This document shows, piece by piece, positions 34,456-47,600 of a DNA stretch of 64,000 nt (position 1 is its first letter; every line of letters begins with the position of its first letter). Source of the DNA: Atrina japonica (lineage: Eukaryota > Mollusca > Bivalvia > Pterioida > Pinnidae); NCBI GenBank assembly GCA_030159075.1, contig BROG01000242.1, forward strand, positions 62,001-126,000, in the 5' to 3' direction. The position numbers and the translations under genes are program-made. The notes below the pieces were generated by a model. That model was given only the letters and a program-made list of their open reading frames with translations. It was not told the DNA's origin and did not search any database.

Positions 34456-36112
34456 TTAAAACAATCAGTATAGATGAATCAACAGCCAGGCTCAGGGTAC
34501 ACACATACCACAGTAGTTATCACGCCCACTTCTCACCAATGTGACCCCAATCCCATCCTAAGAATGGACAAGGAAGTATTAAGATGATATGGTGACCACC
34601 AGCTGAGTCGTGTGGGTTTATACTGGGTAGTTTTGACCCCTCTCCAATAAGCACCTATCAGAGCCAAAAAAAGGGACATTAATATAAGTTGTATAACTTG
34701 TTTGTTAATTGTTGTAAAATAAAGTATGAAAGCCTCTGTATGAAATTATCATACTTAAACAGACTCTAGAGTATCAGATAATTTGCGAGATATGATTACA
34801 TTTAAAATATATGGTGTCAAAAGTATGTCAACAAACGTCATTTACCCCATAGTTTTCTATATTAAATGAACTTCTGTCTAGTCACGTTCACAAATTAATG
34901 GTGGTCAATTCTTGTGGAATTTTATATGTTCAGAAGAAGGTTTTTATTATCATCTGAGTTTAAATAGCTTTGAAACTTTATTTCTGAGAAACAACAATTA
35001 TTCTTTGCAGTTATTATTTGTTGACACCACTTACTATGAACAAAGAAGGAAATGACGCCATAAAATTTGCTATTAAATACTTGCAGTTCTCATTAAAAGA
35101 AAACGACATATTCCCAACGCTTTAGAAATAAATCTCATTGACTTCCACACAATTGTGAAAAAATCTAAAAGATTCAATTGAATATATAAGTCGGGTCAAG
35201 CAGAAAGCTATGAGGAAATGGATGTATGCCATCCGTGTGTATTGTGTAGAAGATACTCAGATGGGGAAATGTGACAATAGGACAGCCGAAGTCGTCACAT
35301 TAATTTCCCGTCCATATTTACATACATGTATATCTTTCTTAATATAAGCCGCCGATCAAGTATAAGTACGTGTACAAACTATAAGATACATATCCATATG
35401 ACACGTGATCTCAACCGTTGTTTTTTTTTCTGTCAGAGGTTTATGTTTCTCTAATTTCCACCATATCTTTATACTTCTGGAACTCATGACTTAACATTTC
35501 GGTAGTTTGATTTTTTTTAAATTGAATCTGAAAATTTGTATAAAAACTTGAGTGAGGTCAAGGTAAAAAATTCCCAAGATTTGCTTTGAGGTCAATTAAT
35601 TTAAGATTTACCAGTGTAGGATTTTTTTTTAACAAAACGGGCACTGGTAGCATGTTCACCACAGATTTGACCAAAAACGCGGGGGTAATCATGTTCTCAC
35701 TGTTAGGTAAAACTGAGATGGCAAATCAAAACGTGAGAACATGATAACAGAATTCTTCACCAAGGAATTTTAGGCAATCATTACCCGACATTTAATTTCA
35801 TGTAAATAATATATTTGTGTTTGGAGTTGTCGGGCTGTTAACCTGTTTTTAATTCTGGTAGACCATACTGAAAGAAGTACGTGAACAATACAGCATTAAA
35901 CTGTGCTGATTAATTAGAAATTTTAAAGAGAAAATCGAACAAGAACGCTCCAAGCAAACGGTTTTTTCCCTTAGCAACAACTCCTCTATGAACGACATTC
36001 ACGGTTCAGGTGCTGGAAAGGATTTAATCCCTTACCTCTCTCCTCCAAATGAACTTTGTGTCGAAAATGAAGCATTTTGAAAATGACAATGACGTTACCA
36101 GTGCCGTTATAA

Positions 36113-36243
36113 TGTAGAAAATTGACCCGCATAGAAAAACTACCCGGGGTCATTATTCTACGTAGAAATCATACCTGGTCACTTGTAGAAAACTGACCCA
36201 TACCTGTAGAAAAATGACTCGGGTTCCGGGTCAATTTTCTACG
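36113..36243. mobile_element. 131-bp MITE with TGTAGAAAATTGACCCG ends
   Basis: Left end TGTAGAAAATTGACCCG and right end inverted CGGGTCAATTTTCTACG match at 16 of 17 bases. Related motifs (GCGGGTCATTTTTCTACA, CTACCGTAGAAAAGTTACGC) recur at 37,592-37,680. Confidence 0.75.
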
Positions 36244-36284
36244 AACTTACAAAAGTGCACAACGAAGGTACGGTAATGATGATC

Positions 36285-36415
36285 ACAAACTCTCATCTCC
36301 TAAACGTGGGTTTGAATCTCACCCGGCGCAATTTAATTTGTCTTATGGTTTTTCTCCATCTAATGTGAGGAAGTTGCCAGTTTGTTCCTATGTGTAGTAT
36401 TCACTTCAAAAACCT
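36285..36415 (+). mobile_element. SINE fragment with box-B-like GGTTTGAATCTCA
   Basis: A box B-like GTGGGTTTGAATCTCACC is followed by GAGGAAGTTGCCAGTTTGTT, which resembles the body of the SINEs at 10,397 and 49,831. Confidence 0.5.
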
Positions 36416-36497
36416 ATCTTTCTATCAGGAAAAAAGACACAAAATAAGAAAAAACACAAGACATTTTGGGAGAACATATGCAATTCAATGCACACTT

Positions 36498-37152
36498 CAT
36501 GCGCGGATCTAGAGGGGGGGGGGGTCGGAGGGGTCCGGACCCCCCCCTGGAATTTGCAAAGATAAAAATACAATATAACGATTTATAAGAAAAATGAGTT
36601 GACGATTATCAAGGGATATATAAGATTGGAGACGTTATTGTGTTAACATGAGCAAAAAACTTCAGACAAGCTCTGCAATCTACTCAATCTTTTCAACTTT
36701 GTAGATGGGGACGTTTTCCCGAACGTGAAAATTCTTCTTCACATTGGACTTATTGTGTTTTACCTATCACAACATGTGAGGGCCGAGTCAATTAAGACGC
36801 ATCAAGAGTTACATGCGTAGTACTATGCAAGAGGACAGATTGACTGGGCTTGCACTAATGCATCATTTCACACATTCATTAGAAATTGACCAAAAGGAAA
36901 TTGTACATCAATCATTTATCAAGAAAGGCAAACGAAGATTATTTCAGTCAAGTCTCTTTAGCTAAATACACATTTCCTACCAGAAAACATCAATACATGA
37001 CAAAAAGGTCGTCCGCGTGGTGCAGTGGTTATATAGAGCGTTTTTCTCAAGAGTTGAAAAATAAAGGGTTGAACATTAGGCCTATATCACGGGTTCGATT
37101 TGGTGAAAAGGTTCGACCCCCCCCCTGGAAAAAAATTCTGGATCCGCGCCTG
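36498..37152. mobile_element. 655-bp TIR element with GCGCGGATC ends
   Basis: Left end CATGCGCGGATCTAGA pairs with right end TCTGGATCCGCGCCTG; CACTT lies directly outside on both sides (36,493-36,497 and 37,153-37,157). G-runs (GGGGGGG at left, CCCCCCC at right) form sub-terminal inverted repeats. No transposase is visible. Inside is a tRNA-like block at 37,010-37,105 (GTGGTGCAGTGGTTATATAG and GGGTTCGATTTGG), possibly a nested SINE head. Confidence 0.72.
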
Positions 37153-38465
37153 CACTTAATATGTATTTTACAGATGTGTGTTTAGGCAAAATTAAATTTG
37201 TAAACTTCTATGTTCCCTAGATGTTTGTGTTTTTAATTTATTATCTTAAAACCAATCCGTCCGCAGACGCTAGACAGAGAAAAGAATTGGAATGGCCTGT
37301 TTTGTTTTCATTTGCAGACTTTGTAGAAATTGATTTAACAATCATGTATACAAAATTTGAAAACATCTGATAACAGGTTCACGAGAAAAAGATGTGTACC
37401 AAGTTTTTATCTTTTTTTTTTTTTTTGGCCTTTCGGGACCAAAACAGGTTCTCCGCGGTTCATATCATGATTAGGCCTAGTATATGCATGGTATCTGTGA
37501 TAATGTTTTTCAGTTCTCTTTAAAATGTAGGTAGGTATTGGAGTGACTTTTCCTCGGGGGAGATTCAGTTTTCACGGGACAAATAACAGAAATTTTGAAG
37601 CGGGTCATTTTTCTACAGCTGCCCGGGTAATGTTTCGTAATCCCTGATAAGATTTCTACCGTAGAAAAGTTACGCCGAGTAGCATTTATATGGCGGGTTA
37701 TGTTTCACGGTAATGTGCCGTCAATGTTATTTTGGTAAACCAGGAAGAACGTTTTTCTTCAAACACGGTCATGCAGAAGTATGCGTAGTTGAGTTGAGTG
37801 CGTGTATCATCCCCGGTATAACCCAGTGTTTTTATTCAGTTGCAGCACAAGTTGCGGACCATGTATCAGCCTATGTAGAAAATCAATGTGTTTTTATTTT
37901 TAAAAAAGTCGATTTTGCTCTCTGTGATGCCGTATTTTTTTTTTCATTTAGGCCTCTCAGCGATATATAAAGCTATTATATTTTCAGCAAAACAAAATGA
38001 TTTGTAGGCTAGATAATTATTTACACTGGATCCAATATGTTGTATTGTATACATAATACAGCCCATAGATTAGCCCAACACGAAATAATATTGACCCTAT
38101 GTAAAAATCTAAATCATGTGTGTATGAATATTAAAATGTGTCTGTATGAGACACACACTTGGTTGGTAGGCCTATAGGCTATATAAATGGTGATGTGTCA
38201 AGGAGTACGTGTAAAGAAGAGTTATCGCCCCTTTCAGGCACATGACCACAAACTTAACTGTAACACTTTACGTGGAATTACTCAACTGAATTCATTGACG
38301 TTTAGGTCAAAATTACGTATTTTTACAGTTGAAATAAGAATTTTATATTTTCTATTAAGTCTGTAGCATACGTTAATACGAAACTGCGACTAGACTTTAT
38401 CAGTTAATGATGAAATAATCTTCCGGTTTATTAAAAACATTGTTACGTGAACTGTTTGAGCTACG

Positions 38466-38663
38466 ATGGCCCATTACCCTGGCTCTGACACGGACGATAC
38501 ATTTGACTATTTGTTCAAAATTGTGCTTATTGGAGATGCGGGTGTCGGTAAAACTTGTGTGGTTCAGAGATTTAAATCAGGAACATATGTTGAAAAGCAT
38601 GGTTCAACAATCGGTGTGGATTTTACAATGAAGACATTGAATATTGACGGGAAATTAGTTAAG
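38466..38663 (+). CDS. Rab gene exon 1
   Basis: Codes residues 1-66 with the P-loop and switch I. Acidic N-terminus (DTDD). Donor GTGTGT at 38664, phase 0. Frame readthrough to 38855 is intronic. The ATG is the first in frame, and the family's short N-terminal extension before F-D-Y-L-F-K fits it. Confidence 0.93.
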
Positions 38664-41600
38664 GTGTGTACAATTAAAATGTATGTCAGTAATGCCAGTA
38701 CGACACTAGCCTTACCAGGCACGAATGAATGTAAATTTTATAAACTGGATCCTGATAAACACGGGCACTTGTTTCTCTCAATGGATTCGAGAATTACGTA
38801 TCTCTTCAGTTACAGCTGCAACGAAGAAGGTGTTTTAGAAGGAAACAAAAAATAAAGAAAGTAAAATACCTTTGTTGCAGCTGTAAGATCTACGTATTCC
38901 TTATACAATAGTAAATACGTAATTCTGGACACCCCATGAATTGTAAGAAGCAAGTGCCTGTGATCATAAATGATAAATGTACTATGTAGTAGGCCCTATT
39001 TGTCATTGTCAAACGTCATTATGATTAGGATTATGATTGACGAGAAATTCTATATCGATAAGTAAAAAGTAGCGATAGATCGGATAATCTGGTACTTCTA
39101 TGAATGCATTCAAAATAAATAGATTCATTGTAATATTTAGTTGTTTGATTGTATATATTTGACCATCTGAAGATGAACAAAGCAATCATTACAAGGAAAA
39201 CATAATTTATTTGAACAATTAGAACAAAATATAACAGTTCAATAACGAAGAAAAAGAAATGGAAAATTTTTGAAATTTTAAAAGAAAATACATCCTGTGA
39301 AATGCATAATGAAATGTATCGATACTTAAAAAGGGTATCGATTATCGTATCGAATCAATTTGTGTATTGATATATTGATATCGAGTCTTATCAATGACAG
39401 CCCTAATTATGATACTTCACCATTGTTGTCGTTATCACCACCGCTACCATTACCATCATCATCTGTCATCATCATCATCATGTATTTAACTGATTGGGCA
39501 TGTCAGAGATGTACATGTATTAAGAGATTTATATAACACATGTGATATACAACTCTGGGCATGATACTTGTCAACTTGAGCCTTTCATGTGCCAAGTAAA
39601 CATCTTTCTCAGGAAAAAACAAAAACAAATCAACAAAATCTTACAATCTTAATTACATGTACCAAAATTAAAAAAAAAATGAATTAAAAACACAATGACA
39701 ACAGAATTTGATCTAATAGATATTTACGTACATTGTATATATATTGCAGATTATTCACATGTCATCCACAAATTCTAAAAAAAATATTTGCACAAGAATC
39801 CTGTACAATGTACATGTATATATATATGATTACATCTACATGTCAACAGGCTGGGTTTATTTTTACAATCATTGTGCACAAAATCTTTTCTCATTAATAC
39901 CCTGCACAAATTTTCAATAGCTTGTTTATACAGCCTCATTTACCTACATGGATTCACATGATATTCATGTTATCCACATCAGTTTAACTGATGGTTTAAT
40001 TTTTCAGTGAGAATTTTCAAGCTTACTATGCCATCTATTCAATCACAATGTCATTCACCTCTACATGTAGGCTGAATTTCTGCCCCAATTTTAATTTCTT
40101 TTTTTGTTTTGTTTTTGGTAAAATCAGATTTTATAAAAAAAAACCAAAAAGCAAAAAAACAGTCACTTAAATCGGGGCAGAAATTCGGCCTACATGTACT
40201 CTACATGTTGTCAATTTCAGTGCAATGTCACCCACTTGTAACATTCCTCATGTTGTCTGTTTATAATTAATCCGTTTACCCCATAGATACATTTGGACTG
40301 GTTTAAGTCATTGATTCACAGAAGAGTCCATTGTTTTCCATGGTTTGATGGGTTAAACTTAATGACACATAAAAATGTACACGTCATGTACATATATTGT
40401 TACCTAATATACATGTATGTAACTTTAAGTACAAGGTCACAGTTTGTCTGTTTAAGTAAAAGCTATACATAGGCATAAAAAATCTTATATTGCTATATAC
40501 ATGTCTTTTGTGAAAATAAGGTCAGGCTCACTCAGTGTGATATATATTCATATATAAATAGTGAGGTCGAGTTAATCAGTTGCAAGTGAAAAAGTGCCAA
40601 ACTGGTTTTCTGGTGCAATTTTCACAAAATATATGGGAATTTAAGAATTTTTATGCCTAGGCTATGTACAAATGTATTTCTCCTTTTTGTTATTGTATAT
40701 CAATTTAAGTAGTAAAAAGGACAGATTAATATTTTTGTTTTGGAAAAAAACACAGTTAATGCCCCTTTAAGTGCATGTATCTCATTTTTTAGCACAATGT
40801 AACTAATCCACATTTCACTAAGTACAATTTTAATGTCACCCATCTCTTGTTGATTTTATAAGTTATTAAGTACAAGTAACTTTACTTGCATCTAGTCAGT
40901 ATACAATATTAATGTCACCAGCTGCTTAACCTTGTCAGTTTAAGTACAATATCATATACAGATAGTCAGTTTAAGTACAATGTCACATTCTTCTAGTCAG
41001 TGTAAGTACAATGTCACATACTGTAACGTGCCGAGCGCATCACATCAGATTGTCACCCATCCAGATGCTGACCAGGCTCGCCGTTGCTTAACTTTGCTAA
41101 ATGTCCAGCCACAAAAGCTAGCTGATGGACTAGACAGTTAATCTGCCTATATCTATGACTGTTACAATACCTCTAGTCAGTTTTAAGTACAAAGTAACAT
41201 AACGTACCTCTAGAAGTGTTCCCAGACATTAAAAAACCAGCATGAATCACACAATTTAATTATAAAATCAAAACACACCACATACATTCATGTGTAGTGA
41301 ATGCCAATCACATTATCATTTATATTGTCATTATGATGTCAACACTACATTGATGTCAGTTCCCTGAATGGTATCCTTACTTTGTAAACAGTGTAAGGGA
41401 TTATAAAACAATTTATCCTCAAAACTGAGTGTATCTATAAGCATAAGTTAACACCTTTTCCAAGACAGTCCCAACTTCAAAGTCTGTGGCATGATTCTTA
41501 TCATTTGAAGGGGTGTTCCAATGAATACAGCTTGCAGTGTCCTGACTGAAGACTTCAATTTCACAGGGGGTGCCAAGATAAAGGAATGCTTTGAAATCTT

Positions 41601-44600
41601 TACAGATTTTGATTATGCAACTTTTGACACAGCATCTAAATACTCTTGAATCCCAATGCTATCATAACATGAAAGTTCATTTCATGTCCAGTCAATAAAT
41701 GTTGAACACAGTGCATTATCCACAACTATATACATGAATGATGTCACAATTTATATATATCTACTTCAGAGATGGGGATCGAGTTGAGTACAATAAATCT
41801 GTGTTTTTTTTATTCATTTAAATTTATATAGATAACTTAGTATGTGTACCTTTGATTTTTATCTGTGTACCCCAATTTTTGCTACCCATGGGGTACAAAA
41901 GCCCTATTCTGAAAAAGCAGTGGCAACACTGCCTAAATACTGCCTCTAGTCAGTTTAATTACATGTACAACATCACATACCTCAGTCAGTTTAATTACAA
42001 TGCCACACACCTCTAGTCACTACATGTATAAGTACAATGCCACGTACCTCTAGTCAGTTTAAGTACAATGCCACTCACCTCTAGTTAGTCTTAATACAAT
42101 GTCACATACCTCTAGTCAGTTTAAGTACATCACACACCTACTCATTTTAAGTAAAATTTCAAACTCCTCTAGTTGATTTATGTACAACATCAGACACCTC
42201 TACCGGTACTCATTTTTTAAAGAATAATGTCACACACCTCTGCTCATTTGAAGTACAATGTCACACCTCTACTCATTTTAAGTACAATGTCACACACCTG
42301 TAGTTGATTTAAGTACAATGTCACACACCTCTAGTAAGTATAAGTGCAATGTCACACACCTCTATAGTAAGTGTAAGTACAATGTCACACACCTCTAGTC
42401 AGCTTAGGTACAATGTCACATACCTCTGAGGCTCTAGTCACTTTAATTACAATGTCACAAACCTCTGGATGGTTTACTTACAATTTCACACTTCTAGTTG
42501 ATGTAAGCACAATGTCACACACCTCTAGTCAGTGTAGGTACAATGTCACACACCTGTAGTTAGTGTAAGTACAATGTCTCATACCTCTAGTCAGTGTAGG
42601 TACAATGTCACACACCTCTAGTTAGTGTAAGTACAATGTCACACACCTCTAGTCAGTGTAGGTACAATGTCACACACCTCTAGTCAGTGTAGGTACAATG
42701 TCACACACCTCTAGTTAGTGTAAGTACAATGTCTCTTACCTCTGGTCAGTTTACTTACAATGTCACACCTCTAGTTGATGTATGTATTATGTCACACACC
42801 TCTAGTCAGTGTACATGTAATGTCACACACCTCTAGTCAGTTTAGGTACCTCTGGTCAGTTTAGGTATAATGTCACATACCTCTGAGGCTCTAGTCAGTT
42901 TAATTACAATGTCACACATCTCTAGTCAGTTTACATACAATGTCACACACCTCTACATTCAGTCTGTTTTTATACAACTCCTCCTGCCCTAGTTAAAATC
43001 ACCAGAAAAAATCCATTCATAAAGAATATTCATTTGCACAAGATATTCGTTTACAAAAAATTCTACATGTAGTTCTAAATAAAAAATGCTTTTCCAGCCA
43101 TCTGTCCTTTGTGTCAAATTACATGTTTGTTTTTCCGATTCTAAACATTTGTTGTTAAATATTAAATACTTATACATTTGTATATAATTATATATGTACT
43201 TAATTTCTGACACCATATGAAATTAAACTTTCAAGTAGATACATGTAATTTGCCAACAGGATGTGCACATCATTCTCATGTAATACATTGTACATGTACT
43301 TCCAAATTACAAATTCTATATGCAGGGATTTTCCATCCTATTGTAAGAGGCTGAAATAAGGCCTCATTCTCATTTGCAAAAAAAAAAACAAAAAACAAAA
43401 ACAAAAACATTTTGCAATGAATTTAAAGAGATTGTTGTATTTTCAAAGGGTTTTATGTACCGTAATTTTCCTCAATTTTAATATAAACAGTGTATAACCC
43501 TATACAGTTATTACAGAAAAATAACAGGTGTGTGTACGTTATTGTGGGATAAACATGGATAATCTCCCCTTTCATGATCAACCCTGTGTCACATTCAATA
43601 ACATGTGAGTGTTATTATGTAGTTTTCACACTGAAGACATTAAAAAAGTTGATATTTCTTTTTCGTGGCATCACTGTTTTTTCATAGCAAGAACAAAAAT
43701 TTAATGAGCAAAAATGTTAAACTGGTATAAGGTTTAGTAAAATGAATGTAACACATGTTTGTTATTACAGGAAGTTATGATCTTTCTGTAATAACTATGC
43801 TCTGTTATTACAAAAGATAAACCACATCTTTCAGACTGTTGGTAGAGAAACTTAAAGCTTTTGCACATTTCATATTTTTACTGAAGCATGCACTTTGAAG
43901 TCCATGGAATGTTAGCCATAATTTAGTTTGCACTGAAAAAAATTGCTATGGTTTAAAATCCCAACAATATGAAAAGCTCTCTACAATAACATCCATATGA
44001 TATTACATGTTACACTTTCAAAAAATATAAGTTATGTACATTATCTTTATAACACACATTTGTTATTTTCTGTTATAATTCTAGAGGGTTATACCCTGGA
44101 CTTGTAACATTCCCAGTTCAAAAGTCCCATGCCCTATTTCTGAAAAGACTGTGGAACATCTCTGATTTGACACAAAAGGTATTAAATTTGCTATACATTG
44201 TACATTTACACATTTTGTATGACTGTTCTTCTTTACAGTTGCAGATCTGGGATACAGCGGGACAAGAAAGATTCCGTACAATTACCCAGAGTTACTACAG
44301 AAGTGCTAATGGCGTTATAATTGCATATGACATTACCAAAAAAAGCTCATTTGATAGTATTGTTCGATGGTTGGAAGACGTAAAAAGATATGCAGGATCA
44401 AATATAGTACAGTGTTTAATAGGTAAACAGTTCTTACGACCTAAATATCAAAGATCATATGACCTACTGTCTGTCTGTTTGTCTATTTTGTATTTCAACA
44501 CTTTCGTTGATATTAAATTATTTATGTTCCTTTCCTTATTTTTTTTAACCAAAATTGGTATGAAGCTTAGGTGCAGGACAAGTATCACCAACAATCGTTA

Positions 44601-47600
44601 ATATTTGCCATAGTTATGGGACTTCAAAATCTTAATCAATGAGGTCAATGACATAGTTCTAAGGGACAAAGTGTTTCTCAAATACATCTTTTAGAATTAA
44701 CACACAAACAGGATAAGGTCAGAAGGAAGAAAATGATACTTTTGTGGACTTTAGATAGGCTAGGGGAAATAAAGATTTAACATTTCAGGAAAACTTTAAA
44801 AAAAAAAAAGGGAAAATAAAGATTTAACATTGCTGGAATACTTAAAAAAATAGGAAAATAAATATTTAAAGCATAGAGGAAAATGAAAAATTAACATTGC
44901 TGAAATACAATGAAAAAAGGAAAATAAATATTTTAAATATATTTCTTTGTGCAGTCAAATTTTCCCAATTAAGAAGGTAAACTGAGATGCACTTGTGAAT
45001 ATTTGCAAGAAAAACTATTTATAACAAATGTTGATATTCTTGATAACATGTCTTCTGTAGAACTGCCAAAGGGATTTATAGCTGTTTACTTCATAGTACA
45101 ATATAAACAGAAACATCAATACATTTTATGATACATCTACATGTATTTTCACAAAAGTTGCACATTTGCATAAATTTAAAAAAAAAATGGTTGAATAATC
45201 AATTCTGAATATATACATGTATAGTGTATGATAATCCCTGTTTAAAATTCTAGTAACTTGAGGGCTTCATGCGCCAACTGTATCAAATTGTTGTACAAAA
45301 TGTACATCATATATTATATATGCATTCCTTTGTATATGCAGTATTGAATAATTTCCGCAGCAGAAAACAAGATAACATTAAGTGGCCCAGTCAAGGCTCG
45401 AAATTAGCATGGATCCTCTGCCTATGACCAGTAAATAATTGGACGGGCCACTAAATTTCTCAATCGTACATGCCCCAGTGTCCAGTAAAAGAAATAAAGA
45501 TAGCGTGTAAGTGCTCTATTCAATAATTGTTACACATATAAAAAATCTTTATCTTATCTTTAAGACAAGGTGAATACAAAATGTGTGTTTTCTCTAGTAA
45601 AATGGTGAAATTTTGCAATTATTTACCTCATTAGTCAACACTGATATCCATCAGCAATTAGTGTTTGAAAATTTAATTCAAATGTCCTTTTCTGCAAGTT
45701 TGTCCAATACCATAGTAATGCCCCTTGAAGAGGTAGTTTTGGATAGTCTAGCATCTTCATTGCTATCCTGTTTTGAAGGATTGATGTGATCCAATTTCAT
45801 TGAATTTCATCTTCAGGTAACAAGAAAGATTTAGAACAATTGAGAGAAGTCAGTTTATCAGATGCCAAAGCCTTTGCACAGCATCATGGGATGGCTGATG
45901 CAATAGAAACCAGTGCCAAAGATAATACCAACATTGAAGAAGTTTTCCTTCATATGGCAAAGGTATTGTATTATCAATTAAAAACACATACTGTATCATA
46001 CTGATTGAAATGCAATGTAGGCCTGCTATGGGTGATACAAATCCTAAAGTTCCGTAACCCTTTCACTCCTACAGACAATAATAGACTGGTCTAAAACAAT
46101 AGAAAGAGCATAACGCTCAGATATTCAGGGACGAAAGGGTAAATAAAATTTGTAGTCAAAAATGGTGTTAAAAATTGTTTTGATGGTTGTGTTTCGTTGG
46201 CTTATACTTTCAGATGACAAATTTTACAGATGTACGGTAATTGTTTTATTAGAAACGTTAGTAAGGTATTATCAATACCAAGTGTATATCAGTCTATATC
46301 ATTTCTAAGCTAAAAGAATCATTTTGACAGTGAGTACAACATGTACTCTTAAGACAGACTTGGGAATACATTTAGGCCTAGAGTTAGTTTTTGGCCTTTT
46401 TTGACACCACATTTTCTTTTAGAAATATACAGTCAAACCTCGTTATCTCAAGGTCGTCGGGACCAACCTAAAAGTGCAAGATAAACGGGTCCTCAAGTTA
46501 AAAGGTCTGTCACTAAAAACAATCCTAATGCCTCTCGTGAACATTTCAGTAATTACCAGAATACTTGTAGACCTAAATGAATATCGCTTGTCTCTTATCT
46601 TATCGTCAGTATATGTGCAAGCTGACAGCCACACAAACCATGTGTTTTGTCAAACAAAGCAAAATAAAAATGAAAAGCAAAGTAAATAAAACTGAATTAA
46701 TTATATTTGAGTATTTTTTTTTTATTTAGCAAATGTATTGGCAAATAAACATCACTCACATTTTAATAGGAACATCCCATGCTGCTTTCTAGATAACTGA
46801 AGTGACACTATCATTATACATTTAAGAAAGGAAAGTCTAAAAACGAATTATAGAAAGTAACAGTAACCATGTAAATTTAAGATTGGAGAGCAAAAAAGTA
46901 ACATGATTTTTGTGAAGATTTTTATTTCTTGTAAAAAACCGATACAAGAAACAGATTTGTTCTGCACTAGTCATATAATCACAATGATTAAATGATGATG
47001 TACAAAAAATTAACTTTGAGATAACTGGTCAATTTCACATTGAAACTAAACATCAGGACCATGTTTTAACATCAACATTAGTGGTTTTTCAACTTTTCCG
47101 ATCTCGAGTTCAGGTCTTTTTATAGTAAGATTAAGAAGGAAAATTGCTGGGACCAGTGTTTGATCTCGAGATAATCAGATAAATCGGGATTACCAATCTC
47201 GACATAACGAGGTTTGACAACATGTACATTTATATCAAATTCTAGCTCAGCTGCTGAAGTGTTATTGATAGAAATGATTGTCTTGAGCATTTTTTGGCCT
47301 CTTTTGTAAATCTATAACTTTTGTATTGATAATAATATCCTATGGAGAAAACGGAGTAAAATCTCAGTTGCAACAATAAGGATATTTTGTTTTTAAGTTC
47401 TCCAAAGTTTCAAGGTTTAACCAAGTTTCATAAAATTTTATCCATCACTTTCTATCATAGAGTAATTCTGAAAATTATTACTTTTTGATTGTTTTGAAGA
47501 TTGCATTCCAATTTAATATATGTACTGGGTTGAAAAATAAATATACCGTCCAAGTTGCTTTGAGATTGCTTTATGTGATAAATATAAAAACCATACAGAA

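Noticed and set aside
34136..34504. Minus-strand 122-codon hydrophobic frame
   Set aside because: Spans a fragment of a dispersed repeat; no family motif, splice sites or start context; overlaps equally open frames on the other strand.
37010..37105. tRNA gene candidate
   Set aside because: A- and B-box-like motifs are present, but the arms do not pair into a cloverleaf and the block is inside a transposon; likewise the heads at 49,831 and 56,830 belong to SINEs.
37713..37970. 85-codon + strand frame with several cysteines
   Set aside because: No homology recognised, ends in a poly-Phe from a T-run, and no promoter or splice context; not enough to call a gene.
38664..38855. Extension of Rab exon 1 frame past the donor
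   Set aside because: The GTGTGT donor and the exact continuation of the Rab fold in exon 2 show this is intron, and it runs into a MITE.
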